Source: Desulfobacteraceae bacterium (GTDB lineage: Bacteria; Desulfobacterota; Desulfobacteria; Desulfobacterales; Desulfobacteraceae). From it: 64,000 nucleotides of DNA. Position numbers and translations under genes: made by a program. The stretch is taken from assembly GCA_016743945.1 (NCBI GenBank), contig JADGFI010000018.1, positions 1 to 64,000 on the forward strand, given 5' to 3'. This document shows, piece after piece, positions 61,723 through 64,000 of the stretch (position 1 is its first letter; each line of letters begins with the position of its first letter). The notes beneath the pieces were generated by a model. That model did not search any database, was not told where the DNA came from, and saw only the letters and a list, made by a program, of their open reading frames with translations.

Positions 61723-63945
61723 ATGAAAAATAGTCCTAGGGTTAAACTTATACTTGGGGCTGGAATACTGATTCTGGTCGGTCTTTTTTTTGTATTTGAT
61801 CTGGGTCGGTATTTTTCCCTGGCAACCCTTAAAAATGAATTGGATCTGTTTCGAGAGTATTACCAGGAAAATAAGGGATTGGCCATTGGGGTTTATATGG
61901 TGATCTATATTTTTATGACGGCCCTGTCCCTGCCCGGCGCAATGGTCTTGACCCTTGCCGGCGGTGCGGTGTTTGGACTTTTTGCCGGCGTGGTGATTGT
62001 TTCCTTTGCCAGCACCATTGGCGCGACCCTGGCATTTTTATTTTCCCGGTATATGTTCAGGGACTGGGTCCAGGGTAAATTTTCAGCCAAAATTAATGCC
62101 GTTAATGAGGGAATCAAGAAAGAAGGGGGGAGCTACCTGTTTACCCTGAGGCTTGTGCCGGTGTTTCCTTTTTTTATCATTAATCTGGTTATGGGACTGA
62201 CCCCTATTTCCACGGGTCTGTTTTACCTGGTTTCCCAGATTGGTATGCTGCCGGGCACCTTTGTTTACATTAATGCCGGTACCCAGTTGGCAAAGATTGA
62301 CACTTTGGGGGGAATTTTATCCCCCAATGTTTTGTTTGCCTTTATTTTGCTGGGCCTTTTCCCCCTCATTGCCAAAAAAATAATGGGCTGGGTGAAAACA
62401 AAAAAAATCTATGCAGGGTTTTCAAAACCCCAACGCTTTGATTACAATCTGGTGGTGATCGGGGCGGGTGCCGCAGGCCTTGTCTCCTCTTATATTGCAT
62501 CTGCGGTGAAAGCCAAAGTTGCGCTGATCGAAGAACATAAGATGGGGGGCGATTGTCTGAACACAGGCTGTGTCCCTAGTAAGGCCCTGATTGCAAGCAG
62601 CAAGGTTTTGTCCCAGGCGGCACGCGCTAAAGAATTTGGCTTCGACCATGCCAACATTTCATTTGATTTTGCAAGGGTGATGGATCGGGTACACGCCATT
62701 GTGAAAAAGGTGGCTCCCCACGACTCTGTGGAAAGGTATACCCGTCTTGGGGTTACCTGTATAAAGGGCCGGGCAACCATTTTATCTCCCTATGAGGTCC
62801 AGGTTAAGGGGGCGGATGGAGATCAAGTGCTCACCACTAAAAATATTATTGTGGCCACGGGAGCCCGACCCATGATTCCTCAATTAAAGGGGATTGAAAC
62901 GGTTTCCTACCTGACCTCGGACACCATCTGGGATATCCGCACCCTTCCAAAACGCCTGGTGGTTTTGGGGGGCGGTCCCATTGGGTGTGAATTGGCCCAG
63001 GCTTTTGTACGGTTGGGGTCGAAGGTGACCCTGGTTCACCGGGGCCCACGGATTATGAAAAAAGAAGATCCGGATGCGGTCAGGGTTGTTATGGAAAAAT
63101 TTCGTGCCGAGGGGATGGATCTGCGTTTCGACCACGGGGCCAGGGAGATTCGGGTCAATGGAGGGGAAAAATTTCTTGTTTGCGATACCCCAAACAGGGA
63201 CCCAGGGAACCAGGGCAATAATCAAGACCAAAACAGGCAAGACGATCAAAATAAGCAAGACAGGGAGGTGTTGATCCCTTTTGACCAGATCCTGGTGGCT
63301 CTGGGGCGTGTTCCCAATGTGAGCGGATTTGGGCTTGAGGCCCTTGGCGTGACCCTGGGCCCTGGGGGGCACATTGAAACCAACGGGTTTTTACAGACCA
63401 ATTACCCCAATATTTTTTGCTGCGGGGATGTCCATGGCCGATACCAGTTTACCCACACGGCTGCCCATGAATCCTGGTATGCCGCTGTAAATGCCCTGTT
63501 TGGAAGGGTTAAAAAATTTGGAGTAGATTATTCAGTGATCCCCTGGGCCACCTATACAGATCCTGAGGTTGCACGGGTGGGGATCAATGAGCAGGAGGCA
63601 AAAGCCGCGGGGATCGATTATGAAATGGTGAGCTATGGGATAGAGGACCTTGACCGTGCAATGGCAGAGTCTCAATCCCATGGGTTTGTAAAAGTGCTGA
63701 CCATCCCGGGCAAGGATAAAATTCTCGGGGTGACCATTGTGGGGCACAATGGCCCAGAGATTATTGCTGAGTTTGTACTTGCCATGAAACATGGTATCGG
63801 GCTAAATAAGATATTGGGAACGATTCATATTTATCCCACCATGGCAGAGGCAAATAAGTATGCAGCAGGCCTGTGGAAAAAGCGACATGCCCCGAAACGC
63901 GTGTTGGCATGGGCGGAAAAATTCCACCTTTGGATGCGCAACTAA
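61723..63945 (+). CDS. TVP38/DedA-like membrane domain fused to a disulfide reductase
   Basis: Residues ~10-225 have about five to six membrane segments of the TVP38/TMEM64 (VTT) family (TALSLPGAMVLTLAGGAVFG, SQIGMLPGTFVYINAGTQLA). From about 240 follows a pyridine nucleotide-disulfide oxidoreductase resembling mercuric reductase and dihydrolipoamide dehydrogenase: VVIGAGAAGLVSSY, redox cysteines C278 and C283 in GGDCLNTGCVPSKA, and VVLGGGPIGCELAQAF. A ~20-residue Asn/Gln/Asp-rich insert lies near 488-507. Substrate is unknown; a membrane-tethered thiol, metal or quinone reductase is likely. Probably co-transcribed with the preceding FAD protein. Confidence 0.88.
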   Translation: MKNSPRVKLILGAGILILVGLFFVFDLGRYFSLATLKNELDLFREYYQENKGLAIGVYMVIYIFMTALSLPGAMVLTLAGGAVFGLFAGVVIVSFASTIGATLAFLFSRYMFRDWVQGKFSAKINAVNEGIKKEGGSYLFTLRLVPVFPFFIINLVMGLTPISTGLFYLVSQIGMLPGTFVYINAGTQLAKIDTLGGILSPNVLFAFILLGLFPLIAKKIMGWVKTKKIYAGFSKPQRFDYNLVVIGAGAAGLVSSYIASAVKAKVALIEEHKMGGDCLNTGCVPSKALIASSKVLSQAARAKEFGFDHANISFDFARVMDRVHAIVKKVAPHDSVERYTRLGVTCIKGRATILSPYEVQVKGADGDQVLTTKNIIVATGARPMIPQLKGIETVSYLTSDTIWDIRTLPKRLVVLGGGPIGCELAQAFVRLGSKVTLVHRGPRIMKKEDPDAVRVVMEKFRAEGMDLRFDHGAREIRVNGGEKFLVCDTPNRDPGNQGNNQDQNRQDDQNKQDREVLIPFDQILVALGRVPNVSGFGLEALGVTLGPGGHIETNGFLQTNYPNIFCCGDVHGRYQFTHTAAHESWYAAVNALFGRVKKFGVDYSVIPWATYTDPEVARVGINEQEAKAAGIDYEMVSYGIEDLDRAMAESQSHGFVKVLTIPGKDKILGVTIVGHNGPEIIAEFVLAMKHGIGLNKILGTIHIYPTMAEANKYAAGLWKKRHAPKRVLAWAEKFHLWMRN

Positions 63946-63982
63946 AACGTTTTTATTAATCACTTAAAGGAGAAAAAGTCAG

Positions 63983-64000
63983 ATGAAAGTAACCATCAGC
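63983..64000 (+). CDS. Start of a gene truncated by the window edge
   Basis: An ATG at 63983 is preceded by AAAGGAG and reads MKVTIS before the window ends. It is probably the next gene of the same transcription unit. Nothing more can be said. Confidence 0.5.

Overview
The window looks like the chromosome of an anaerobic Desulfobacterota member, probably a Desulfobacteraceae-type sulfate reducer. Pointers are a tungsten-type aldehyde oxidoreductase with a polyferredoxin, an Fe-S serine dehydratase, a CX4C rubredoxin, a UGA-encoded selenoprotein and flavodoxin/rubredoxin-type small redox proteins. No rRNA, tRNA, CRISPR array or intact IS element was seen, so taxonomy is inference from gene content.

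Region 1 (about 0.5-8 kb) has a c-di-GMP cyclase and then the nickel-pincer nucleotide (NPN) cofactor genes larE, larB and larC. LarC is split at its domain hinge: larC1 and larC2 are separate genes with an unrecognised protein of about 592 residues (protein X) between them. larC2 overlaps mtdB by 4 bp, tying the lar genes to the next region.

Region 2 (about 7.4-29.7 kb) is a tetrahydromethanopterin (H4MPT)/methanofuran (MFR) C1 pathway with its cofactor biosynthesis genes. The enzymes are methylene-H4MPT dehydrogenase (mtdB), formylmethanofuran dehydrogenase D, B, A and C, formyltransferase (ftr) and cyclohydrolase (mch). The biosynthetic genes are a RimK/MptN-like ligase, a dihydromethanopterin reductase-like flavoprotein, ribofuranosylaminobenzene-5'-phosphate synthase, a COG2232-like ATP-grasp, a CitG-like protein, a HisA-like protein, MfnD, MfnF, MfnE, MfnB, a DUF447 protein and a dihydropteroate-synthase-like protein. 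An inositol-phosphate synthase, two paralogous nucleotidyltransferases and a chemoreceptor are embedded. The set links methylene-H4MPT to CO2 (oxidation or reduction) and makes most of the cofactors; fae, mer, mptA, mfnA and mfnC are not in the window.

Region 3 (30-36.4 kb, minus strand) is a probable TetR-controlled operon: SCP2-like protein, a metal-site-less Fe-ADH paralogue, an intact Fe-ADH, an AOR-family oxidoreductase, a polyferredoxin and TetR, with a 14-bp-arm palindrome at the promoter end. Region 4 (36.8-54.6 kb) is mixed: a crotonase, a GntR regulator with a DAO-type oxidase, a VOC/FIST/adenylate cyclase group, a pentapeptide-K+ channel fusion, an HDOD protein and amidase, an asparaginase/symporter/serine dehydratase group, a solute-binding protein, a U32 protein and TrmL.

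Region 5 (54.5-57.2 kb) is an AT-rich segment carrying a GMC oxidoreductase, bracketed by a 145-147 bp direct repeat made of the trmL 3' end plus the 5' end of a rhodanese gene. Region 6 (57.2-64 kb) is redox/sulfur/selenium-flavoured: a secreted rhodanese, flavodoxin, three small metal-binding proteins including rubredoxin, a rhodanese-ferritin-like fusion whose catalytic cysteine codon is TGA (probable selenocysteine), a FAD oxidoreductase of the SelD-associated type, and a TVP38-disulfide reductase fusion.
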